Source: Methanobrevibacter sp.
Lineage (GTDB): Archaea > Methanobacteriota > Methanobacteria > Methanobacteriales > Methanobacteriaceae
NCBI GenBank assembly: GCA_031261945.1
Contig: JAISIQ010000157.1
Coordinates: forward strand, 1 to 5,931
DNA length: 5,931 bases
Reading direction: 5' to 3'
Position numbers and translations under genes: made by a program. Below are positions 1 through 5,824 of the stretch, piece after piece; within the stretch, counting starts at the first letter, position 1; the number at the start of each line of letters is the position of its first letter. A model generated the notes under the pieces. That model was not told the DNA's origin and did no database searches. It was given only the letters and a program-made list of their open reading frames with translations.

Positions 1-1
1 T

Positions 2-730
2 AAAGACATCGGTGTAGATGTTATAAAAAGTCCTGTTAAACTTATTATATTATCTATGTTGAAAGAGGGGGAAATGGAATTTGAAGAGATTGTTAAAAAC
101 ACAGGGAAATCAAAATCTACAGTCTCTGTTCATTTAAAATCTTTAAGAGAAGATGGTATAATCTCTTTCAAATTTGATCCAAATGATCAAAGAAAAAAAA
201 TTTTTTACATTAATTCTCGTTTCTTAGGAGAAATTGAACCTCCTGAACCATTTGAATTAGAAGAACAAAAAGTAGAATTTTTATTAGATAACATTATTAA
301 TAAAGGGGATGAAAATGGTCTTAATCTTCATCTTCTTTTATTCCATACATTCAGAGCTACTTTAATTCAAGAAGGAATAAATATTAACCCTATTTTATAT
401 GAAACAGGTAAAAAAATTGGTTTAGCTTTATATGATAATTTTAAAGATGATGATACTGATAAGCTTATAGAAAATATAAAGAATTTCTGGTCCAATCATG
501 GATTAGGAGAGGTTAGTTTCGAAATAGATGATGTTATAAAAATCACTACATTAGGATGTTTTGAATCTAGATTACTTCCTAAGACAGGTAAACCTGCATG
601 TTTCTTAGATGCGGGAATAATTGAATCAGTTTTGTCCTCTCATTTTGAAAAGAAAGTGAAAGCTACTGAAGTTCAATGTTATACAATGGGTGATGATCAT
701 TGTGTATTTGAAGTTGAAATATTAGATTAG
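2..730 (+). CDS. MsvR-like transcriptional regulator, ArsR-type HTH plus V4R domain (5'-truncated by window edge)
   Basis: A cytoplasmic DNA-binding regulator, probably redox- or metal-responsive. The first ATG in the window is at 56, but the frame is open back to position 2 and already encodes the first winged-helix segment (SPVKLIILSMLKEGE). The start is therefore upstream and 242 residues are visible. Residues about 10-65 are an ArsR-like winged helix with recognition helix KSKSTVSVHLKSL, followed by a charged wing (DPNDQRKK). Residues about 105-242 match a V4R (4-vinyl reductase) domain, with cysteines at about 186, 200, 226 and 234 in the contexts LGCFESR, PACFLDAG, VQCYTMGDDHC and DHCVFEV. 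HTH plus V4R is the architecture of MsvR, the methanogen-specific V4R regulator that senses redox state through domain cysteines. Several paralogues can occur per genome, so target genes cannot be assigned. It ends at TAG 728-730 and converges on cbiL. Confidence 0.85.
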   Translation, partial: KDIGVDVIKSPVKLIILSMLKEGEMEFEEIVKNTGKSKSTVSVHLKSLREDGIISFKFDPNDQRKKIFYINSRFLGEIEPPEPFELEEQKVEFLLDNIINKGDENGLNLHLLLFHTFRATLIQEGININPILYETGKKIGLALYDNFKDDDTDKLIENIKNFWSNHGLGEVSFEIDDVIKITTLGCFESRLLPKTGKPACFLDAGIIESVLSSHFEKKVKATEVQCYTMGDDHCVFEVEILD

Positions 731-762
731 TAATTTAATATCTAAATAGCTAAGATCATATA

Positions 763-786
763 GCTGAGTTCGGTGCTGAGTTCAGG
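763..786. repeat. 12-bp tandem repeat in the convergent intergenic gap
   Basis: Two adjacent 12-bp units, GCTGAGTTCGGT (763-774) and GCTGAGTTCAGG (775-786), share their first nine bases. They lie between the 3' ends of the regulator and cbiL. The patch is clearly richer in G+C than its surroundings and runs into a GAGCTC palindrome at 788-793. No oligo-T terminator is seen on either strand in this 63-bp gap. It may be a replication-slippage duplication or a protein-binding site; the function is unknown. Confidence 0.6.
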
Positions 787-793
787 TGAGCTC

Positions 794-1498
794 CTATTTC
801 TTATTAATTTTTACAATAGTAGTGGTTAAATAGCTTTTTTCTTTAGGAAAACCATTAATTATTCTTTCATTTTCCATACTACAATTTTCAACAGAGCTTA
901 TCTCTTTTTTTCCTTCTTGTTGATGTATTATTTCTTCTAATTCTTCTGTATTTCTTGAAGTTTTCATTAAAACATAGCTATTTCCTTTATCTATCAAATA
1001 TTCTAATCTTTCATCTATTTTGGGAATAATCATTAAAATTTCATCTTTTTCAACCAAAGGTTTCTTTATACTTGCTGCACAAGCACTAAATGAGTTAATT
1101 CCAGGAACTACTTCGATTAAATAGCTATTTTCCAATCTTTTTTGAACATATGAGAATGTACTATAAATTGAAGGATCTCCTAATGTTATAAAAGCCACAT
1201 CATAACCTTCATCTAATAAAATAGCTATTGACTCAGAGGATTCATCCCAATGCTTTTTTAAAATTTCTTCATCTTCAGTCATAGGAAAAACTGGTTCTAA
1301 TAATTTTAAATAGCTATTTTCTCTTTTTTCAATTATAGGTTTAGCTATTGAAAGAGCTATACTTTCTTTTTCAGGAGCTGAACGAGGAGAACATATAATT
1401 GGAACTTTTTCTAATATTTTCGCAGCTTTCAATGTTAAAAGTTCACTATCTCCTGGCCCAACACCAATTCCAATTAATTTTCCTTTTTCTTTGGTCAA
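794..1498 (-). CDS. cbiL: Cobalt-factor II / precorrin-2 C20-methyltransferase
   Basis: A cytoplasmic enzyme of anaerobic cobalamin (corrinoid) synthesis. It transfers a methyl group from S-adenosylmethionine to C20 of cobalt-factor II, a step methanogens need to make the corrinoid used by methyltransferases such as Mtr. The 234 residues fit the family length. The N-terminal SAM-family loop GVGPGDSELLTLKA is at 12-25, LGDPSIYST at 106-114 and the VPGINSF segment at 131-137, in the usual tetrapyrrole methylase order. Translation starts at TTG (plus-strand 1496-1498). There is no in-frame ATG or GTG between an upstream TAG and this TTG, and AGGTGA sits four bases ahead of it. The gene is divergent from the helicase and convergent with the regulator, so it stands alone here. 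It is rich in the AATAGCTATT word, which gives three NSY tripeptides (61-63, 124-126, 173-175). CbiL is favoured over other methylases of the family by length and motif context. Confidence 0.88.
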   Translation of the reverse strand: MTKEKGKLIGIGVGPGDSELLTLKAAKILEKVPIICSPRSAPEKESIALSIAKPIIEKRENSYLKLLEPVFPMTEDEEILKKHWDESSESIAILLDEGYDVAFITLGDPSIYSTFSYVQKRLENSYLIEVVPGINSFSACAASIKKPLVEKDEILMIIPKIDERLEYLIDKGNSYVLMKTSRNTEELEEIIHQQEGKKEISSVENCSMENERIINGFPKEKSYLTTTIVKINKK

Positions 1499-1502
1499 AT
1501 AA

Positions 1503-1508
1503 TCACCT
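1503..1508 (-). promoter_or_regulatory. Shine-Dalgarno sequence that fixes the cbiL TTG start
   Basis: On the minus strand AGGTGA, extended to AGGTGAT, is complementary to the archaeal 16S rRNA 3' end. It lies four bases before TTG at 1498-1496. It is the strongest ribosome-binding site in the window and supports the non-ATG start. Confidence 0.7.
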
Positions 1509-1530
1509 AAAATCTATGAAAAGTTTGTAA

Positions 1531-1540
1531 ATTTTATAAG
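1531..1540 (-). promoter_or_regulatory. Probable TATA box for cbiL
   Basis: The minus strand reads CTTATAAAAT here. A start of transcription about 26 bases downstream would fall near 1510, giving a short leader that just includes the AGGTGA site. The box is placed by sequence and spacing only. Other A/T-rich boxes lie farther upstream in the repeat array. Confidence 0.45.
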
Positions 1541-1550
1541 GTTTAATGTT

Positions 1551-1603
1551 TGTAAGAATTTGTAAGAGTTTTTAAGAATTTTTATAAGAATTTTTATAAA
1601 ATA
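1551..1603. repeat. Phased A/T-rich direct-repeat array in the divergent promoter region
   Basis: Consecutive degenerate units are TGTAAGAATT (1551-1560), TGTAAGAGTT (1561-1570), TTTAAGAATT (1571-1580), TTTATAAGAATT (1581-1592) and a decayed TTTATAAAAT (1593-1602). The spacing is 10, 10, 10 and then 12 bases, close to one helical turn, so similar faces would line up on one side of the DNA. The array lies between the two TATA boxes of the divergent genes. It could be an operator array, a curved segment or slippage-derived sequence. Confidence 0.5.
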
Positions 1604-1623
1604 TTATTTTTCATACACACTAC

Positions 1624-1640
1624 CTATAATTTATTTATAG
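1624..1640 (+). promoter_or_regulatory. Probable helicase TATA box inside a perfect dyad; transcript may be leaderless
   Basis: CTATAA and TTATAG form perfect 6-bp inverted arms around TTTAT. The same bases contain TTTATTTATA (1630-1639), centred about 28 bases before the ATG at 1663, which is the usual distance from an archaeal TATA box to the transcription start. No Shine-Dalgarno sequence precedes this ATG, in keeping with a leaderless message. A dyad over a TATA box could let a repressor block TBP binding; that is inference. TTTTTATAAAATATTA near 1591-1606 is an alternative TATA box that would give a leader of about 35-40 bases. Confidence 0.4.
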
Positions 1641-1662
1641 AATCATCACTAATATAATTATA

Positions 1663-3462
1663 ATGTCAAGTTCTCTTTTTTGTTCTAAATGTGGGATGAT
1701 GAAAAATAGTTGTGTTTGTGGAAATTCAAACACTCAAAATAAAATAGCTAAAAAGCGATCTAAAAAGGAGATCACAAATAAAATTCCAAATAGCTATTCT
1801 ATTCAAGAGCATTCCTTACCAGAAAATCAAATAAATAAAATTAAAAGGGATTATCCTAATATTGATGATCAAATCATTGAAAATTTCCCTTTTGAAACTC
1901 CAAGAGAAGGCCAACTTGAGATTATTTCAGATATTAATGAAGCTATTGAAAATGGATTTAAATATATCATATTAGAAGCGGGAACTGGAACTGGAAAGTC
2001 AGGAATAGCTACTACCTTAGCAAGAATGTATCAATCTGCTTATATTCTTACTATGACAAAACAACTACAATCTCAATATGCAGATGAATTTGGTTTCCCT
2101 CTTGTTAAAGGTAGAGGTAATTTTGGTTGTTTACAAGATGATTTAGATTCTACTTGTGATGTTGGAACTTGTAAAACAACTCCAAGCTCAAAAAGTTTCT
2201 TTTGTAAATATGGAATAGCTAAGAATCCAACTCTTGGCGCTGCAGAAGCATTTGAAGATTCATTTGGAGCTCCATTATTTTTCCAATCTGATGAACATTG
2301 CCATTATTGGGAACAAAAAGCTAATTCTGTTAATTCTCCAATTACTTTAATGAATTATGATTATGCAATTCTTGAATTAAATTATGTTAAACATTTCTCA
2401 GAAAGAAACTTGCTTATTTTAGATGAAGCTCATAATATTGAAAATAAGCTAATGAGAAGTATGGAACTTAGTCTTTATAATAAACGACTTGAAAAAGACA
2501 TAAAAAAAGCTATTGATCCTCAAACACTTAAAAATGGAGATACCAAAGACTGGATCATGACTGTTGATTCAATTAAAGATGCTTATGCTGATATTGAAAT
2601 TAAAGACCTTCCAAAAAATAAAGCAGAAAGGATCAATTCAACTAAATTGAGACTTAAACAACTAAAAGAAAACCTTGAAAAAGAACCTAAAAATTGGGTT
2701 ATTGATCCAAATGAAGCAAGTGTTTCTTTTAAACCATTAAGAGTTCATCATTATGCAAAAGATTATTTATTTAAACATGGAGAAGTCTGTCTGTTTTTAA
2801 GTGCAACAATTCTCTCTCATAAGATGTTTTCAAAATGGTTAGGTTTAAAACCCCATGAAGTTTATCATGTTAAAGTAGATAGTCCATTTCCTCCGTCTAA
2901 ACGCCCAATTAATCTTAAAATAGCTGGAAAAATGTCAGCAAATAGAATAAAACATACAGCTCCAAAAACCCTCCCTCTTCTTGAGGAAATTCTAAAAAAA
3001 CATAAAAATGACAAAGGATTAATTCATACAAATAGCTATCGTTGCCAAGAATACATTACTAAGAAAATGCCTTCTGACAGATTAATATCTCACAATTCTT
3101 TAAATCGAGAGCGTGTTTTAGATTACTTTGAAAAAAGTAAAGATCCTTTAGTCTTAGCAAGTCCTTCTATGAGCGAAGGTGTTGATTTACCTTATGATAA
3201 ATGCCGATTCCAAGTTATTTATAAAATTCCTTTCCCTTATTTGGGAGATAAACAAGTAAATATGCGAAGGAAAAGAGATCAACGTTGGTATGCCTATAAA
3301 ACAGTAATGACGCTTATGCAGGCTTATGGTCGAGGAATGAGGGCCGAAGATGATTCTTGTTATACTTATATTCTTGATAAAGACATTGATATTCTATTTA
3401 GAAGTCCAATGTATAAATCTCTAGTCCCTGATTTCTTTAAAGAAGCTATTGTAGAAGAATAG
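1663..3462 (+). CDS. XPD/DinG-type superfamily 2 DNA helicase with Fe-S region and N-terminal zinc knuckle
   Basis: An ATP-dependent 5'-3' DNA helicase of the Rad3/XPD/DinG group, presumably in DNA repair or recombination. Motifs appear in order: Q-like PREGQ (80-84), Walker A AGTGTGKS (106-113), DEAH box LILDEAH (251-257), motif III SAT (380-382), motif V-like SMSEGVDLP (502-510) and motif VI QAYGRGMR (553-560). Between motifs I and II, cysteines 156, 165, 170, 181 and 213 (GRGNFGC to HCHYW) lie where this group binds a 4Fe-4S cluster; five candidates are present for four ligands. The N-terminus adds a CxxC...CxC knuckle (C7, C10, C17, C19) followed by a basic, probably flexible linker (about 21-60). 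The start is the first in-frame ATG after a TAA, without a Shine-Dalgarno sequence. It carries the local AATAGCT word and uses ATA for only 9 of 44 isoleucines by hand count, so it looks native. Substrate and pathway are not shown. Confidence 0.9.
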   Translation: MSSSLFCSKCGMMKNSCVCGNSNTQNKIAKKRSKKEITNKIPNSYSIQEHSLPENQINKIKRDYPNIDDQIIENFPFETPREGQLEIISDINEAIENGFKYIILEAGTGTGKSGIATTLARMYQSAYILTMTKQLQSQYADEFGFPLVKGRGNFGCLQDDLDSTCDVGTCKTTPSSKSFFCKYGIAKNPTLGAAEAFEDSFGAPLFFQSDEHCHYWEQKANSVNSPITLMNYDYAILELNYVKHFSERNLLILDEAHNIENKLMRSMELSLYNKRLEKDIKKAIDPQTLKNGDTKDWIMTVDSIKDAYADIEIKDLPKNKAERINSTKLRLKQLKENLEKEPKNWVIDPNEASVSFKPLRVHHYAKDYLFKHGEVCLFLSATILSHKMFSKWLGLKPHEVYHVKVDSPFPPSKRPINLKIAGKMSANRIKHTAPKTLPLLEEILKKHKNDKGLIHTNSYRCQEYITKKMPSDRLISHNSLNRERVLDYFEKSKDPLVLASPSMSEGVDLPYDKCRFQVIYKIPFPYLGDKQVNMRRKRDQRWYAYKTVMTLMQAYGRGMRAEDDSCYTYILDKDIDILFRSPMYKSLVPDFFKEAIVEE

Positions 3463-3468
3463 CTTATC

Positions 3469-3575
3469 ATGGGGTTTAAAAATGTATCATTGAAATTTGC
3501 TTTATGAAAGAATTAGGATTATCAAAAGATGAAATTGACAAAATAACTGAAAATAAAAGATTTAATATTGATTAA
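3469..3575 (+). pseudogene. Possible gene debris or two tiny overlapping ORFs after the helicase
   Basis: ATG 3469 encodes 12 residues (MGFKNVSLKFAL) and stops at TGA 3505-3507. That stop overlaps the ATG at 3504 of a 23-residue frame, MKELGLSKDEIDKITENKRF plus three residues, ending at TAA 3575. The second peptide is hydrophilic and protein-like (GLSKDEIDKI), which could mean the tail of a decayed gene whose frames no longer join. Neither frame has a Shine-Dalgarno sequence. They may equally be chance frames, and I cannot name a parent gene. Confidence 0.2.
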
Positions 3576-3599
3576 TTGGTATTATTATGATTATTGTAG

Positions 3600-3607
3600 A
3601 ATATAAT
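3600..3607 (+). promoter_or_regulatory. Weak candidate TATA box for the TOPRIM gene
   Basis: AATATAAT lies about 30 bases before the ATG at 3636, so transcription would begin just ahead of the start codon. A poor purine-rich stretch, AGGGTAG (3624-3630), is the only possible ribosome-binding site. The 173-base gap and this box suggest transcription separate from the helicase. Confidence 0.25.
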
Positions 3608-3635
3608 CACTATTGAATATTTTAGGGTAGATTTT

Positions 3636-5546
3636 ATGGATGAAAAATTTTTGGAAATGTTTATTAATGAAGAAATGTATTTACAAAATCATCCTTTAGA
3701 AGCTAAAAAATTCATCGATTTTTGTAAAAAGAGAGGAATTAAAACAAGCAAAGAACAACTTGAATTTTACGAAAAAGAAAAATTTATTTTTCCAATAATG
3801 AGGATTAAAAGAGATATTGAAACAGATTCTTTAGGTAAGAAACATTATACTCCAATATCTTTTGATGATATTCGTTATCCTTATGAAAAAAACATACTTC
3901 TTAGTTTATTAAATAATGGAAATATATTTGATCCTTCTAAACACGAATTTGAGAGTTGGTCTTCTTTTAAAGGAGAACTTGATTGTGAGATATATGATAG
4001 GACTATGAATTTTTATTCTTCATTTCAGATATATCAAATTGAAGCAGTTAAAAAATACTTAACAGAAAGAGATTACTTTGAAAATTTAGATATTAATATC
4101 CATAAACCTCAACATGAGGATTTTAGAAGGATATTAGAATTTTTGCTTTCAATACAATCAATTTATTATCCATTTGCTAAATCAAGCTCTGAGGGTATCA
4201 CTATAAGTGATAAATATGAAAGATGGAGAGAAAAAAGATTAAAATTTGATCCAAAAAAAGAATTATCTAAAATAACTGCAAATATTGAAGATGTTGCATT
4301 TTATTATGAGCTTTTTTCTAGAAAATCAATAGATATTTTGGGAATGAAAAATGATGATTGGATGCAAATTATGAAAAATATTTCTTTTAAAAAGAAGGAA
4401 AAAGTAAAAGGTAGAAATAGACTAGGTATTGATTATCTGCAATGGGCTCTTATGATAAAAAAATACCTTGAAGATTATCTTAAAAGAGATATTTTTGATG
4501 TAGATGAAATATATCACCTGGATTGGCAGAATATAATAGATATTAATCCTCATAATCATAAATGGTCCTTAAGAGGAATTAGAAATTCCAATTGCATTGA
4601 TAATAATAACAAATATCATCAGAGTTCTTCATATAGGAGAAAATTCTTTTTAGCTAATAGTTTTAAATTAGGATATCATCCCTCTATTTTAGTTTTTGTT
4701 GAAGGAAAGACTGAAGAAATAATAATTCCAAAACTATATGAATGGTATCTTGGTGTTCCACCAGAAAGAAACGGTATTGATATTGTAAATGTTAAAGGTG
4801 TTGGAAATTTTGCTTCTACTTATAAACATAGTCAAAAACTCAAAGATTTAACCACTAAACTTAGCAATCGTTTAAATAAAGAAACTAAAGGTGAAAGTAA
4901 AATAATGACTTCTGAAGAAATACACTCATTGAATAATATTATAAAAGAACTTAAAGATGCTAAAATTCTCACTAATAATTTTGCTTCTTTAATAAGTCAT
5001 TATCTTGAAAATTGGCAAACAATTCCTTATTTTATTTCAGATAATGAAGGAAATATTAAAAAATTTTTAGATGAAGAGAAACCTTTACATTTTGAAAATA
5101 AGTATTATAATGTTCCCACTGATTGGAAATATATATGGGGAATTTCTAATAATCATTCTCCTTTTAAGGGGAGTTGTTTTGAGTTTTCAAACTTTTCTGA
5201 TGAAGAGATTTGTACATCACTTAATGAAGTTTTAAATAAAAATATTTCAATTGAAGAAGTTTCAAATGCTAGAAATCAGGATAAAGGCATAAATAAAATT
5301 TGCAAGAGTAGAATTCAAAGAAACAAGCTTAAAATTAACAAATCTCTTTTTAAAAACTTATACAATGAGTTTTCTGACACAAATGATGAAAATTTATTTA
5401 AAAGACCTGTTTTTGATGTATTACTTAATTTAAGAAAATTAGAAAGCCGTAACCACATGCCTAATGATTTTAAAATTGAGAAGGATAATAAGGTTGTTAT
5501 AAAAGATATTCTAGAAGGAAAAAGAAATTTTTTTACAGATAACTAA
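3636..5546 (+). CDS. OLD-like TOPRIM-domain protein without ATPase, MerR-like N-terminus; candidate defence or mobile-element effector
   Basis: I do not recognise this 636-residue family. Residues about 22-56 resemble a MerR-type helix-turn-helix (FCKKRGIKTSKEQLEFYEKE, then a PIMR wing). Residues about 60-340 are mostly helical, charged and unassigned. Residues about 350-520 resemble the TOPRIM domain of OLD-family nucleases: a hydrophobic strand into VEGKTEE with E356 as the likely metal ligand, NVKGVGNF (385-392), an acidic SDNEGN (468-473) and FEFSNFSDEEI (515-525). E356 and D469 are 113 residues apart, with a Lys/Ser-rich insert at about 398-455, longer than I expect for this fold. The second motif reads D-N-E rather than D-x-D. 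There is no Walker A motif, signal peptide or membrane segment, so this is not a whole OLD or GajA protein. ATA codes 24 of 63 isoleucines by hand count, against 9 of 44 in the helicase, and the local AATAGCT word is absent; both suggest acquisition. A nuclease role in anti-phage or plasmid defence is inference. Confidence 0.7.
   Translation: MDEKFLEMFINEEMYLQNHPLEAKKFIDFCKKRGIKTSKEQLEFYEKEKFIFPIMRIKRDIETDSLGKKHYTPISFDDIRYPYEKNILLSLLNNGNIFDPSKHEFESWSSFKGELDCEIYDRTMNFYSSFQIYQIEAVKKYLTERDYFENLDINIHKPQHEDFRRILEFLLSIQSIYYPFAKSSSEGITISDKYERWREKRLKFDPKKELSKITANIEDVAFYYELFSRKSIDILGMKNDDWMQIMKNISFKKKEKVKGRNRLGIDYLQWALMIKKYLEDYLKRDIFDVDEIYHLDWQNIIDINPHNHKWSLRGIRNSNCIDNNNKYHQSSSYRRKFFLANSFKLGYHPSILVFVEGKTEEIIIPKLYEWYLGVPPERNGIDIVNVKGVGNFASTYKHSQKLKDLTTKLSNRLNKETKGESKIMTSEEIHSLNNIIKELKDAKILTNNFASLISHYLENWQTIPYFISDNEGNIKKFLDEEKPLHFENKYYNVPTDWKYIWGISNNHSPFKGSCFEFSNFSDEEICTSLNEVLNKNISIEEVSNARNQDKGINKICKSRIQRNKLKINKSLFKNLYNEFSDTNDENLFKRPVFDVLLNLRKLESRNHMPNDFKIEKDNKVVIKDILEGKRNFFTDN
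4686..5054 (+). other. TOPRIM-like catalytic region within the 3636-5546 gene
   Basis: These codons cover residues 351-473: ILVFVEGKTEE, the glycine-containing turn NVKGVGNF and the acidic turn SDNEGN. In OLD-family TOPRIM domains the glutamate and the later aspartates bind divalent metal for DNA cleavage. The first glutamate and the first aspartate are kept here. Confidence 0.55.
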
Positions 5547-5619
5547 TAACTATCTATGAATATTGAAATGCATAATTTTTCACTATTAAAAAAAAGTAAA
5601 CAATCCAACAACCTTGAAA

Positions 5620-5682
5620 AATCTAAAATCTCAATATTTAGATTAAAAATTTCATTCCTTTTTGACCTGTTATATATTTTTT
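5620..5682 (+). terminator. Hairpin followed by oligo-T tracts downstream of the TOPRIM gene
   Basis: AATCTAAA (5620-5627) and TTTAGATT (5637-5644) form a perfect 8-bp stem with a nine-base loop. TTTTT (5659-5663) and TTTTTT (5677-5682) follow. Archaeal RNA polymerase terminates mainly at oligo-T tracts, so this is a reasonable end for the 3636-5546 transcript, 70-140 bases past its stop. Confidence 0.4.
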
Positions 5683-5720
5683 AAGATTATTATATAATTT
5701 ATTGATGTGGATGAGATAAA

Positions 5721-5757
5721 GGCATTTTTCGAAGATATATGCCAAAATTAATTTTTT
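5721..5757 (+). terminator. Hairpin plus T6, possible second terminator or RNA element
   Basis: GGCAT (5721-5725) pairs with ATGCC (5739-5743), and TTTTTT follows at 5752-5757. The stem is only 5 bp with an imperfect interior. It could be a backup terminator or the end of a short RNA. Confidence 0.25.
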
Positions 5758-5803
5758 AAGCACGGGGACTTTTAGAATATTCATAATCTTGAGCTGTAGA
5801 TGT

Positions 5804-5824
5804 GAATTTTTAGTGGAAAAATTC
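5804..5824. repeat. Perfect 8-bp inverted repeat
   Basis: GAATTTTT and AAAAATTC are perfect complements around the loop AGTGG. No oligo-T run follows on the plus strand. The dyad may be a protein-binding site, part of a structured RNA or the end of a small mobile element. Confidence 0.5.

Larger units (their letters stand above)
745..3464. repeat. Iterated palindromic word AATAGCTATT / half-word AATAGCT (dispersed)
   Basis: AATAGCT begins at 745, 829, 1120, 1220, 1309, 1743, 1789, 2004, 2214, 2919, 3031 and 3458. Its complement AGCTATT begins at 976, 1123, 1223, 1312, 1343, 1792, 1941, 2508 and 3444. The full palindrome AATAGCTATT is at 1120, 1220, 1309 and 1789, and at 1119-1130 and 1308-1319 it extends to the 12-bp AAATAGCTATTT. 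Copies lie in cbiL, in the helicase gene and in intergenic DNA, and neither orientation nor codon phase is constant. This resembles highly iterated palindromes such as cyanobacterial HIP1; I do not recall a named equivalent for this word. No copy occurs from 3465 to 5931, and none in the regulator gene. Confidence 0.75.

Noticed and set aside
56..730. Start of the regulator at ATG 56
   Set aside because: The frame is open upstream to position 2 and encodes the first part of the winged helix, so ATG 56 is an internal methionine.
1663..5546. Helicase and TOPRIM protein as a two-gene defence operon (helicase plus nuclease)
   Set aside because: A 173-base gap with debris, a separate candidate promoter and clearly different codon and word usage argue that the helicase is native and the neighbour acquired.
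3636..5546. Complete OLD/GajA-type ATPase-nuclease
   Set aside because: No Walker A, Walker B or ABC signature is present in the first 345 residues; only the TOPRIM half matches.
5556..5684. 42-codon plus-strand ORF starting at ATG 5556 after the TOPRIM gene
   Set aside because: It has no ribosome-binding site, low-complexity composition and an internal perfect 8-bp hairpin with T tracts that better fits a 3' untranslated region and terminator.
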